Shown in pieces: positions 7,978 through 14,385 of a stretch of DNA of 64,000 bases (position 1 is its first letter; each line of letters starts with the position of its first letter). The stretch spans positions 1-64,000 of the forward strand of contig OX044365.1 in assembly GCA_943846755.1 (NCBI GenBank). The letters run 5' to 3'. The translations under genes and the position numbers were made by a program. This DNA comes from UBA8752 sp002336475 (GTDB taxonomy: Bacteria > Bacteroidota > Bacteroidia > Flavobacteriales_D > Sanyastnellaceae). The notes below the pieces were generated by a model. That model had not been told where the DNA came from. It saw only the letters and a program-made list of their open reading frames with translations, and ran no database searches.

Positions 7978-8148
7978 TCACTCCTCTTGCCCATTTTTAA
8001 TAGAGTTGATTCCATTTTTTAAAGTACCAATTGATATTGTTGCTAGTACAGCCAATAGCAACCAACCAGAGTCACTAGGAGCAACTAGAGCGGTGCAGAT
8101 AATTGCTGCTGCCCAAAGAATTGATTGTGTAATGATAATTTTTGCCAT
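7978..8148 (-). CDS. 56-aa two-helix membrane protein in a cassette
   Basis: ATG at 8146-8148, TGA at 7978-7980. AAAGGAAATAATTAATATG gives a good Shine-Dalgarno sequence. The protein starts MAKIIITQSILWAAAIICTA, has a second hydrophobic span LLLAVLATISIG, and ends in a polar KNGINSIKNGQEE tail. It resembles in size and layout the small membrane protein at 13804-14031 but is not clearly related. It lies between cores D and C, so it is the sole gene of its unit. Function unknown. Confidence 0.7.
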   Translation of the reverse strand: MAKIIITQSILWAAAIICTALVAPSDSGWLLLAVLATISIGTLKNGINSIKNGQEE

Positions 8149-8167
8149 ATTAATTATTTCCTTTAAT

Positions 8168-8183
8168 TATTCCCACTCAATAG
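8168..8183 (-). repeat. guaA-like core D
   Basis: TATTCCCACTCAATAG, 16 bases identical to 10701-10716 in guaA, 19 bases upstream (minus strand) of the 56-aa gene. Its leader after the core, GGAAATAATTAATATG, is similar to the leader of the MDR gene after core E. Confidence 0.8.
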
Positions 8184-8195
8184 GTCTATCACTCT

Positions 8196-8246
8196 GAAAC
8201 CCATTATTTAGAAGGGTTCCAAAAAAGTTTGTATCTACTTTGTATC
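8196..8246 (-). repeat. Junction D: hairpin and paired GTTTGTATC repeat
   Basis: GAAACCC (8196-8202) pairs with GGGTT (8214-8218) across an 11-base loop. Next comes the direct pair GTTTGTATC / CTTTGTATC (8227-8246), repeating every 11 bases, about one helical turn. Order along the minus strand is gene end, paired repeat, hairpin, core, as at junctions E and C. Confidence 0.6.
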
Positions 8247-8252
8247 AATTTT

Positions 8253-9389
8253 TTATTCATCACCTGTTTTTCTATTTTTGTAAATAGTTATAATAATCTT
8301 GCCTTTTGCACGACCTGATTCAGAATAGCTTATTGCATCTTGAATTTCATCAAGCGAATATCGACGATCTATCACAGAACTTAGCTGACCCTGACGCATC
8401 AACTCAGCCAATGATTCGAGATCTTTGCTGGTAAATTGGGCAACAAATTGTTGGAGCTCCTGGTCAACAAAATTATTCATTATGACTGCTTTAATGGAGG
8501 GCATAAGCGGGCCAATCCAGTTACCTTTGCCTCCACCGACGATAACCATTCTTCCCTGCTTCTTTAAAACCTTAAGATTATCAGATATTGAGTGATTGCT
8601 AATCATGTCAACAATCAAATCATATCGCTCTTCTGATTCTATATAACTCTCAGTTTTATAATTGAACATATGGTCAGCACCCAATAAAGTAACCATCTCG
8701 ATATTTCGCCCGCTGGAAACGCCATGAACTTCAGCGCCAAATGATTTAGCTATTTGAACTGCATATGTACCAACGCCCCCAGATGCACCATTGATTAAGA
8801 CTTTTTGCCCAGCCTTCAGCTGGCCTTTATCACGCAAAGCTTGTAATGCAGTTAGTGCAGCAATAGGCATGGCTGCTGACTGCTCAAATGAAACATGTGT
8901 AGGTTTGTGGGCCACTGATTTGCTGGCATTGGCTAAAACATACTCAGCAAATGGGCCGCTACCACCGCCAAAAACAGCATCACCAATTTTAAATTTAGTT
9001 ACATCGCTACCAACCTTTTCAACTATGCCAGCAAAATCAGTGCCCATGCTCTGATCATTCGGCGCACCGATTCCAGTCATCAGACGCATAATATAAGGTG
9101 AGCCGCGCATGTAATGCCAATCCACTGGGTTTACCGCGGCGGCTTTAACTCGCACTAAAATTTGATGTTCAAGTGGCTCAGGGATTTCAATAACGGCCTG
9201 CTCAAGTACCTCAGGTCCCCCATAACAGCGGTAAATTATGGCCTTCATGGGATTATTAATCTCTCTTATGACTGGCAACTCACAATTTTTTGTATAGGCA
9301 AGTGTAACTGCTAGGGTAGAAACAGTAACGAGGGTTAATGCAATTGCTCCATTTAGGATTTTATAACGCAATTTCATTTTTCTTTTCAT
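8253..9389 (-). CDS. Membrane-anchored NAD(P)-dependent MDR oxidoreductase
   Basis: 378 residues. An N-terminal basic stretch and one hydrophobic segment (residues ~10-30, NGAIALTLVTVSTLAVTLAY) act as signal anchor. The rest is a zinc-independent medium-chain dehydrogenase/reductase: MKAIIYRCYGGPEVLE start of the core domain, GTDFAGIVEKVGSDVTKFKIGD, and the cofactor loop GQKVLINGASGGVGTYAVQIAKSFGA. Relatives are annotated as NAD(P)-dependent alcohol dehydrogenases or quinone reductases. It is the only enzyme in the guaA cassette array and starts 17 bases after core E with a strong AAGGAGAAATT leader. The shared leader layout with the 56-aa cassette argues that genes enter the array with a ribosome-binding site but no promoter of their own. 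Confidence 0.88.
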   Translation of the reverse strand: MKRKMKLRYKILNGAIALTLVTVSTLAVTLAYTKNCELPVIREINNPMKAIIYRCYGGPEVLEQAVIEIPEPLEHQILVRVKAAAVNPVDWHYMRGSPYIMRLMTGIGAPNDQSMGTDFAGIVEKVGSDVTKFKIGDAVFGGGSGPFAEYVLANASKSVAHKPTHVSFEQSAAMPIAALTALQALRDKGQLKAGQKVLINGASGGVGTYAVQIAKSFGAEVHGVSSGRNIEMVTLLGADHMFNYKTESYIESEERYDLIVDMISNHSISDNLKVLKKQGRMVIVGGGKGNWIGPLMPSIKAVIMNNFVDQELQQFVAQFTSKDLESLAELMRQGQLSSVIDRRYSLDEIQDAISYSESGRAKGKIIITIYKNRKTGDE

Positions 9390-9405
9390 ATTAATTTCTC
9401 CTTTT

Positions 9406-9416
9406 TATTCCCACTC
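9406..9416 (-). repeat. guaA-like core E (shortest copy)
   Basis: TATTCCCACTC, 11 bases equal to the guaA end; the following CAATAG is replaced by TCTGTT. It lies 17 bases before the MDR start and opens junction module E. Confidence 0.6.
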
Positions 9417-9493
9417 TCTGTTAGGGTTGTAAAAAACCTTGTAAGAACAATGGTTTACAAGGGGCATTCTGTAGTTTGTAACTACTTTGTAAC
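9407..9493 (-). repeat. Junction E, ~87-bp copy of the junction module
   Basis: Same order as junction C: core, AGGGTTGTAAAAAACC, hairpin, AACAATGGTTTACAAGG, then GTTTGTAACTACTTTGTAAC (9474-9493). The two modules are easily aligned by eye with a one-or-two-base indel and scattered substitutions, so they share a recent ancestor. Confidence 0.75.
9431..9462 (-). terminator. Rho-independent-type hairpin in junction E
   Basis: On the minus strand CCTTGTAA (from 9462) pairs perfectly with TTACAAGG (to 9437) across a 10-base loop and is followed by six T. It could stop transcripts from the regulator operon before the MDR gene, or serve as the folded part of a recombination site. The stem is AT-rich, so termination strength is unclear. 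Confidence 0.5.
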
Positions 9494-9675
9494 TCTTGCC
9501 TATTTTTCTTACTTTCATAACTTCTCAAAACCCTTGTAATATCAACACTTTAGCAGATGCTGAGTTACAAACATTGTAACCTTAATGCCCTAATTAAAAC
9601 ACACCCTTCCCAACTACTTCTATGTTTACTTTCACCCGATTGAGTAACCTCAACAGGTTCTAATCATTTTTACAT

Positions 9676-9960
9676 TTATCCAATAATTCTTTTTAGCTCC
9701 GTTAAATGAAGCTTGAAAGATTTTCTTCCCTTAGGCGTCAATGATACCCAAGTTCGTTGGCGAGTAAATTCTGTCTTTTTAATTAATTGAACGTAATTTA
9801 CATCTTCCAATACCTTTAAATGTTTCGAAAGTACTGAATCACTTACATCGAGTTGTTCTTTAATAACCTGAAACTCTAACTCTTTTATAGAGTCCAATAA
9901 AGCACATATTTGCAGGCGATTTGGTGCATGGATGACGGTGTCGAATGTTGCCTTAGTCAT
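9676..9960 (-). CDS. Winged-helix transcriptional regulator (HTH_34 / ArsR-like)
   Basis: 94 residues from the ATG at 9958-9960. MTKATFDTVIHAPNRLQICALLDSI is the usual start of the winged-helix DNA-binding family, followed by the recognition helix region DVSDSVLSKHLKVLEDVNYV and the wing KKTEFTRQRTWVSLTPKGR. The frame is open further upstream, but that part lies within the preceding gene. Its start overlaps the stop of the membrane gene by 8 bases, so translation is coupled. Palindromes upstream of the pair suggest autoregulation. Confidence 0.88.
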   Translation of the reverse strand: MTKATFDTVIHAPNRLQICALLDSIKELEFQVIKEQLDVSDSVLSKHLKVLEDVNYVQLIKKTEFTRQRTWVSLTPKGRKSFKLHLTELKRIIG

Positions 9961-10435
9961 TATGTTTGATTCCCTGCAAGTACTCACCAGTAGGATATTT
10001 ATATAGCAGATAAGCCATATAACCACCTGCAATCAATGCGGCTATGTGAGGTGCAAATTCGAACCCTAACAATCGAACTTGTCTTCCTGCCACAAGAATT
10101 ACTCCAAAAATAATAGCTATTACTATCTCACTTACTATTCTCTCTTTTGTCCTAGCTAAAACACTTACCTTTATCCCCAAAAGACGGAAGGTATATAAAT
10201 AGAGAGCTACAAAAATACCAAAGCTAGCCGCACCTATATACATACCCAAAGCCCACATATTTTCATGTTCTGTCATCCCCCAGCTAAAAACGATAAGGGA
10301 GTAACTTAAGCTTATTAATGTTATTAGTAATAACGGTATTCTGAATGACTTATTGGCGTCACGCTTTGTTGAGTCTACTGATTTTAATATCGCTGCCGCC
10401 TCTTCTTTGCTTATAGTTTCTTTTTCATTATTCAT
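9953..10435 (-). CDS. Four-helix membrane protein paired with the winged-helix regulator
   Basis: 160 residues. The N-terminal ~30 are polar (SKEEAAAILKSVDSTKRDANKSF), then hydrophobic helices at about 33-52, 63-83, 104-121 and 130-146. Membrane proteins of this layout are commonly found beside HTH_34-type regulators in many bacteria. The function is unknown, and a sensing or stress role is only a guess. It is the first gene after the guaA end in the array and the only one with an evident promoter/operator region. Confidence 0.7.
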   Translation of the reverse strand: MNNEKETISKEEAAAILKSVDSTKRDANKSFRIPLLLITLISLSYSLIVFSWGMTEHENMWALGMYIGAASFGIFVALYLYTFRLLGIKVSVLARTKERIVSEIVIAIIFGVILVAGRQVRLLGFEFAPHIAALIAGGYMAYLLYKYPTGEYLQGIKHND

Positions 10436-10481
10436 AGCTTCTGTCCGTAAAATTTATATTAATGAAATAACTATAACATTT

Positions 10482-10538
10482 ACTTTCCATAATGGAAAGT
10501 CGTAATTTTCTATATTGGAAAGTAAAGGATTATCCTTT
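10482..10538 (-). promoter_or_regulatory. Three palindromic operator-like sites before the regulator operon
   Basis: ACTTTCCATAATGGAAAGT at 10482-10500 has two perfect 9-base halves around one base. A weaker copy, TTTTCTATATTGGAAAGT, lies at 10506-10523. A third palindrome, AAAGGATTATCCTTT, spans 10524-10538. The first two share the TTTCC...GGAAA pattern and lie 47-93 bases before the membrane gene start. A dimeric winged-helix protein binding here would control its own operon. Confidence 0.65.
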
Positions 10539-10578
10539 ATCGATTCTAAACTAATTATGAATCGCAATAGTCGAGTAA

Positions 10579-10648
10579 GTTTGTAACAGAGTTTGTAACT
10601 GCTACGAAGGAATGGAGTCTACAGAGGAGTTTGTAACAAGTTTGTAAC
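10579..10648 (-). repeat. Two paired GTTTGTAAC repeats next to the guaA end
   Basis: GTTTGTAAC twice at 10579-10599 (12-base period) and twice at 10629-10648 (11-base period). These are the best preserved copies of the paired repeat that marks every junction. They resemble arm-type binding sites of tyrosine recombinases in spacing and orientation; that role is inferred. Confidence 0.65.
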
Positions 10649-10663
10649 TGCTTTTAGAGTGCT

Positions 10664-10686
10664 AAACCCTTTAAGAATGAGGGTTT
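10664..10686 (-). terminator. Stem-loop downstream of guaA
   Basis: AAACCCT (10664-10670) pairs perfectly with AGGGTTT (10680-10686) across nine bases. There is no T-run on the guaA strand, so it is either a weak terminator or part of the recombination-site fold seen at the other junctions. Confidence 0.45.
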
Positions 10687-10699
10687 GCGAGGAACACGA

Positions 10700-10722
10700 C
10701 TATTCCCACTCAATAGTGGCTG
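10700..10722 (-). repeat. guaA 3' end acting as core A (attL-like)
   Basis: CTATTCCCACTCAATAGT plus GGCTG, the end of guaA including its stop. It is the reference copy for cores B to E. Its inner side carries the hairpin and paired repeats, mirroring the order at the distal junctions. Confidence 0.8.
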
Positions 10723-12265
10723 GAGGTTTGCTTGAAATATCATAAACCACCCTACTAACTTCCTCTATTTCATTCACGATTCTGTTAGAGACATGCTCCA
10801 GGAATTCATATGGCAGATGTGCCCAGCGTGCAGTCATGAAGTCCACTGTTTCAACTGCTCTCAAGCCAATCACTTCTGCATATCTTCGCTCATCACCTAC
10901 AACCCCAACAGACTTGATTGGTAAATGCACCGCAAATGCCTGACTCACTTTATCGTATAAATCTGCTTTGATTAATTCTTGAATAAAGATGTGATCTGCT
11001 TCTTTTAAGATGCTGGTTTTTTCTTTAGTAACCTCTCCGAGTATTCGTACACCCAATCCAGGACCAGGAAAAGGATGCCTATTAAGCATTTCAGCAGAAA
11101 GACCAAGCTCAACTCCCATTCTTCTAACCTCATCTTTAAATAGATCTCTTAAAGGCTCAACTAGATCCATTTCCATTTCATCTGGAAGGCCACCAACATT
11201 GTGATGAGATTTAATAACTCTTGCTTCTTTAGATTCAGAGCCTGAAGATTCAATGACATCAGGGTAAATAGTACCTTGAGCTAAAAAATGAATATTTTTT
11301 ATTTTAGTAGCCTCAGAATCAAATACGTCTATAAAGGTCCTTCCAATTATTTTTCTCTTTTGCTCGGGATCAGTTACTCCTTTTAAATGCCTTAAAAAGA
11401 CTTCTTCGCTATCAGATTTAATTACATTAAGACTCATATTCTCTTTAAATGTATTCATCACCTCTTCTGCTTCGCCTTTTCTTAAAAGACCATTGTCTAC
11501 AAAGACACAAACCAGTTTATTGCCAATTGCTTGATGTAATAATGCTGCCGTTACTGAAGAATCTACACCGCCTGATAGTCCCAATAGGACCTTATTGTCT
11601 TGAACTTGATTTTTGATTTCTTCAATTCTTTGGGCGATTAAATCATCCATTTTCCAGTCTTTTTGTGCTTTACAGACTTTAAATAAGTAATTATCTAAAA
11701 CGCTTTGCCCATCCTCTGTATGGGTTACTTCAGGGTGAAACTGTAATGCGTAAATAGGCTTGGACTCATGCTGCATAACTGCAACTGGTGCTGTAGCTGT
11801 AGATGCAACTAGCTCAAAATTATCAGGTAAGTCTTGGACTTGATCGCCATGACTCATCCATACATTAAGGTTTTTTTGAAGCCCATCGAATAAAACACAG
11901 TCTTTAGTAATTTGAAGTTCAGAGTGACCAAACTCTTTATGTTCTGCAGATATTACCTGCCCTCCCATTTGCTCAGCCAAGGTTTGCATTCCATAACAAA
12001 TACCTAAGATAGGAATCTCTAAATCAAATACGATTTGTGGAATTCTTGGAGTGTAACTATTAGTAACTGAATCAGGTCCGCCAGATAAAATAATTCCTTT
12101 TGGATTTAAAGAACGAATTTTTTCTTCTTTGATATCCCAAGGTAATATCTCAGAATAGACATTACTTTCTCTAATTCTTCTTGCAATGAGTTGGGTATAT
12201 TGAGAGCCAAAATCTAATACCAATATAGTATCAATTTCTTTTTTTGCGGTGCCTAAATGTGTCAC
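10700..12265 (-). CDS. guaA: GMP synthase (glutamine-hydrolysing)
   Basis: 521 residues, full length. It makes GMP from XMP, glutamine and ATP in the cytosol. The class I glutamine amidotransferase half shows the nucleophile Cys90 in GICYGMQ and the LQFHPEVTHT His/Glu motif. The ATP-pyrophosphatase half has the LGLSGGVDSSV P-loop near residue 230. The C-terminal dimerisation domain ends SKPPATIEWE. It follows guaB by 14 bases in the usual operon order. The last 23 bases, covering ATIEWE and the stop, are the sequence duplicated across the downstream array, so insertion there leaves the protein intact. Confidence 0.97.
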   Translation of the reverse strand: MTHLGTAKKEIDTILVLDFGSQYTQLIARRIRESNVYSEILPWDIKEEKIRSLNPKGIILSGGPDSVTNSYTPRIPQIVFDLEIPILGICYGMQTLAEQMGGQVISAEHKEFGHSELQITKDCVLFDGLQKNLNVWMSHGDQVQDLPDNFELVASTATAPVAVMQHESKPIYALQFHPEVTHTEDGQSVLDNYLFKVCKAQKDWKMDDLIAQRIEEIKNQVQDNKVLLGLSGGVDSSVTAALLHQAIGNKLVCVFVDNGLLRKGEAEEVMNTFKENMSLNVIKSDSEEVFLRHLKGVTDPEQKRKIIGRTFIDVFDSEATKIKNIHFLAQGTIYPDVIESSGSESKEARVIKSHHNVGGLPDEMEMDLVEPLRDLFKDEVRRMGVELGLSAEMLNRHPFPGPGLGVRILGEVTKEKTSILKEADHIFIQELIKADLYDKVSQAFAVHLPIKSVGVVGDERRYAEVIGLRAVETVDFMTARWAHLPYEFLEHVSNRIVNEIEEVSRVVYDISSKPPATIEWE

Positions 12266-12279
12266 TTTATTTTTAAGAT

Positions 12280-13743
12280 TTAGCTTCTTTGGTAATTTGG
12301 TGCTTCTTTTGTAATCATTACATCATGTACGTGACTTTCTGTCATGCCTGCATTGGTAATTTCAACAAACTGGCTATCTCTTTGCATTTCTTCAATCGTT
12401 CTGCAGCCAATATACCCCATACTTTGTCTTACGCCGCCTATAAGTTGATTGATTACATTTATAACAAGACCTTTATAAGGAACTCTGCCCTCAATGCCTT
12501 CTGGTACAAACTTGTCTGACGCAACATCCTCTTGAAAATACCTATTAGCATCTTCTCTTTCAGCCATGGCCCCTATAGAGCCCATACCTCTGTATGTTTT
12601 AAAACTTCTGCCTTGAAATAATTCGACCTTACCTGGTGCTTCCTCTGTGCCAGCAAATAAACTTCCAAGCATAACTGAGTCAGCGCCAGCAGCAATTGCT
12701 TTAGCAATATCCCCTGAGAATCTTATTCCACCATCGGCAATAATTCCTATATCTCTTCCTTTTAAAGCTTCTTTGATACTTAAAATTGCTGTTATTTGTG
12801 GGATACCTATTCCAGCAATAATTCGTGTTGTACAAATGGATCCTGGGCCCATTCCTACCTTTACGCCATCGACTCCTGCTCTTACAAGTTCAGTAGCTGC
12901 TTCTGCTGTTGCTATATTTCCACCTATGATATCAATATCTGGAAAATCACTTTTAATCATTTTGATGGTTTCGATTACATTTTTTGAGTGGCCATGAGCA
13001 CTATCAATAACAAAAAGATCGACTCCAACATCACTTAGGCCCTTTGCCCTTTCAAGGGTATCAGAGCCGGTTCCTAAGGCAGCTCCAACTTTTAGTCTTC
13101 CAGACTCATCTTTAGTAGCGTTCGGATGTTCAGCAGATTTTTCAATATCTTTCATCGTAACAAGCCCGCTTAAAGACTTGGTATCATCAATAACTAGAAT
13201 TTTTTCAATTCTATTTTCATACATCAGTTTTTTAACTACATCCTGAGATGTTCCTTCTGAAACTGTGATTAGCTTCTCAAAAGGGGTCATGATGGATGAA
13301 ACAGATGCTTGCATATCATCTGCATATCTAAAGTCTCTGCTTGTAACAATCCCTCTAAGATCTTTTCCATCCACTACAGGCATTCCAGAAATATTAAGCT
13401 CATCTGTTAACTGCTTTAATTCTGCAATTGTTTTATCTGATTCAATTGTGATTGGGTCTCTTACAACTCCACTTTCATATTTTTTAACACTTCTCACATG
13501 AGAGACTTGCTCTTCTATAGAGTTATTTTTATGAATAATTCCAATACCGCCAGCCTCTGCAAGGGCTATTGCCATGCGAGATTCCGTTACAGTATCCATA
13601 GCCGCAGAAATAAGCGGCATCTTGATAGAAATGTTTCTTGTGAGTTTTGTTTCTGTTGACGCCTCGCTAGGAATAAAGTCGCTATACCTAGGTGATAAGA
13701 GTACGTCGTCAAACGTTAATGCTTTTGATTTTACCTTGTCCAT
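12280..13743 (-). CDS. guaB: IMP dehydrogenase
   Basis: 487 residues, normal length. It oxidises IMP to XMP with NAD+, the committed step to guanine nucleotides. The catalytic loop GPGSICTTR contains Cys304. Two CBS domains occupy residues ~95-205 between the barrel halves, and the flap sequence YKGLVINVINQLIGG follows later. An ATG start follows a purine-rich leader. First gene of the guaBA operon. Confidence 0.97.
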   Translation of the reverse strand: MDKVKSKALTFDDVLLSPRYSDFIPSEASTETKLTRNISIKMPLISAAMDTVTESRMAIALAEAGGIGIIHKNNSIEEQVSHVRSVKKYESGVVRDPITIESDKTIAELKQLTDELNISGMPVVDGKDLRGIVTSRDFRYADDMQASVSSIMTPFEKLITVSEGTSQDVVKKLMYENRIEKILVIDDTKSLSGLVTMKDIEKSAEHPNATKDESGRLKVGAALGTGSDTLERAKGLSDVGVDLFVIDSAHGHSKNVIETIKMIKSDFPDIDIIGGNIATAEAATELVRAGVDGVKVGMGPGSICTTRIIAGIGIPQITAILSIKEALKGRDIGIIADGGIRFSGDIAKAIAAGADSVMLGSLFAGTEEAPGKVELFQGRSFKTYRGMGSIGAMAEREDANRYFQEDVASDKFVPEGIEGRVPYKGLVINVINQLIGGVRQSMGYIGCRTIEEMQRDSQFVEITNAGMTESHVHDVMITKEAPNYQRS

Positions 13744-13803
13744 GCGAGATTATAGCAAAACTTGAAAGAAAAAAAAATCTAGAGTTTTTTAGACAATAAT
13801 GCT

Positions 13804-14031
13804 TTAAAAAATTAAGCCTAATATATAAATTAAAGTAAGTCCTGCATTAAGAACAATAACTGTCTGTTCTTTCCATAACACGCCTACTATTACCCATAAA
13901 GTGTTGGCTGAAATAAAAGCCCAATGGTGATATTCGAGTTCAGGAACAAAGCTTGCTAGTGATGCTGCAACTATTAAAATTGCTGTGGCTGCCCAGGCTA
14001 AAGATTGATGTGGTTTTTCATTTTGTTTCAT
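13804..14031 (-). CDS. 75-aa membrane protein, unknown
   Basis: Two or three hydrophobic segments (LAWAATAILIVAASLASF, WAFISANTLWVIVGVLW, VIVLNAGLTLIYILGLIF) with short loops. No motif recognised. It lies 12 bases after the pterin dehydratase on the same strand and probably ends the fumC transcript. A membrane protein of this sort may be a small SdpI- or DUF-type protein; I cannot name it. Confidence 0.6.
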   Translation of the reverse strand: MKQNEKPHQSLAWAATAILIVAASLASFVPELEYHHWAFISANTLWVIVGVLWKEQTVIVLNAGLTLIYILGLIF

Positions 14032-14043
14032 AATGCAATCTTA

Positions 14044-14385
14044 CTAAAGTAATTTATCTGTTTTAGCTGCACAGATAAAATCGTTATGGTGAAGTCCTTC
14101 TATTTTATGCGACCACCAAGTTACTGTAACCTCACCCCATTCTAAAATAATTTGAGGATGATGGTCTTCTTCATCAGCTAATTTGGCTATTTTGATAGAA
14201 AAATTTAGAGAGTCTTCATAACTCTTAAAACTAAAAACTTTTTGTAGTTTCTTAATTGGGTCCTCTATCAAATTCCATTCTTCTATCTCCAAAAGAAGAT
14301 TATTGATTTCATCTTCAGAAACCTTTGGTGCTCCAATTTGACATGCCTCACAAGACTGAGAGTTTAAGCTAGCCACTAATTCCAC
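14044..14385 (-). CDS. 4a-hydroxytetrahydrobiopterin (pterin-4a-carbinolamine) dehydratase
   Basis: 113 residues, the standard size for the PCD/DCoH family. The active-site region EEDHHPQIILEWGEVTVTWWSH holds the conserved His-His-Pro and the later His. The enzyme dehydrates pterin carbinolamine formed by aromatic amino-acid hydroxylases. No such hydroxylase is in the window, so the physiological partner is unknown; many bacteria carry this protein as a molybdopterin- or folate-linked accessory. The start overlaps the fumC stop by 17 bases, so the two are translated together. Confidence 0.92.
   Translation of the reverse strand: MELVASLNSQSCEACQIGAPKVSEDEINNLLLEIEEWNLIEDPIKKLQKVFSFKSYEDSLNFSIKIAKLADEEDHHPQIILEWGEVTVTWWSHKIEGLHHNDFICAAKTDKLL

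Larger units (their letters stand above)
7662..10722 (-). mobile_element. Putative cassette array / integrative-element remnants anchored at the guaA 3' end
   Basis: The last bases of guaA (10700-10722) recur at 7662-7684 with 22 of 23 identities, and shorter copies occur at 9406-9416, 8168-8183 and 7885-7896, all in the same orientation. Read along the minus strand the layout is guaA end, regulator pair, core, MDR gene, core, 56-aa gene, core, 32-aa gene, final core. Every internal core is preceded by a paired GTTACAAA-type repeat and a hairpin. The guaA 3' end is a known insertion site for genomic islands that use tyrosine recombinases. No recombinase gene is present here, so this would be a non-autonomous or decayed array. 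Boundaries and mechanism are inference. Confidence 0.6.

Noticed and set aside
7952..8197. 81-codon plus-strand frame across the 56-aa gene
   Set aside because: It lacks a ribosome-binding site, runs through core D and mirrors the better-supported minus-strand protein.
7885..9493. Junction modules as canonical integron attC sites
   Set aside because: Only module C shows a GTTRRRY-like box; the others have ATTGAGT or AGAGAGT, there is no matching RYYYAAC partner, and no intI gene is present. The layout is similar but the site is not a standard attC.
9494..9675. RNA gene in the gap between junction E and the regulator gene
   Set aside because: No tRNA-like cloverleaf or strong conserved stem could be drawn; only short AT-rich words and one more GTTTGTAAC-like motif are seen.
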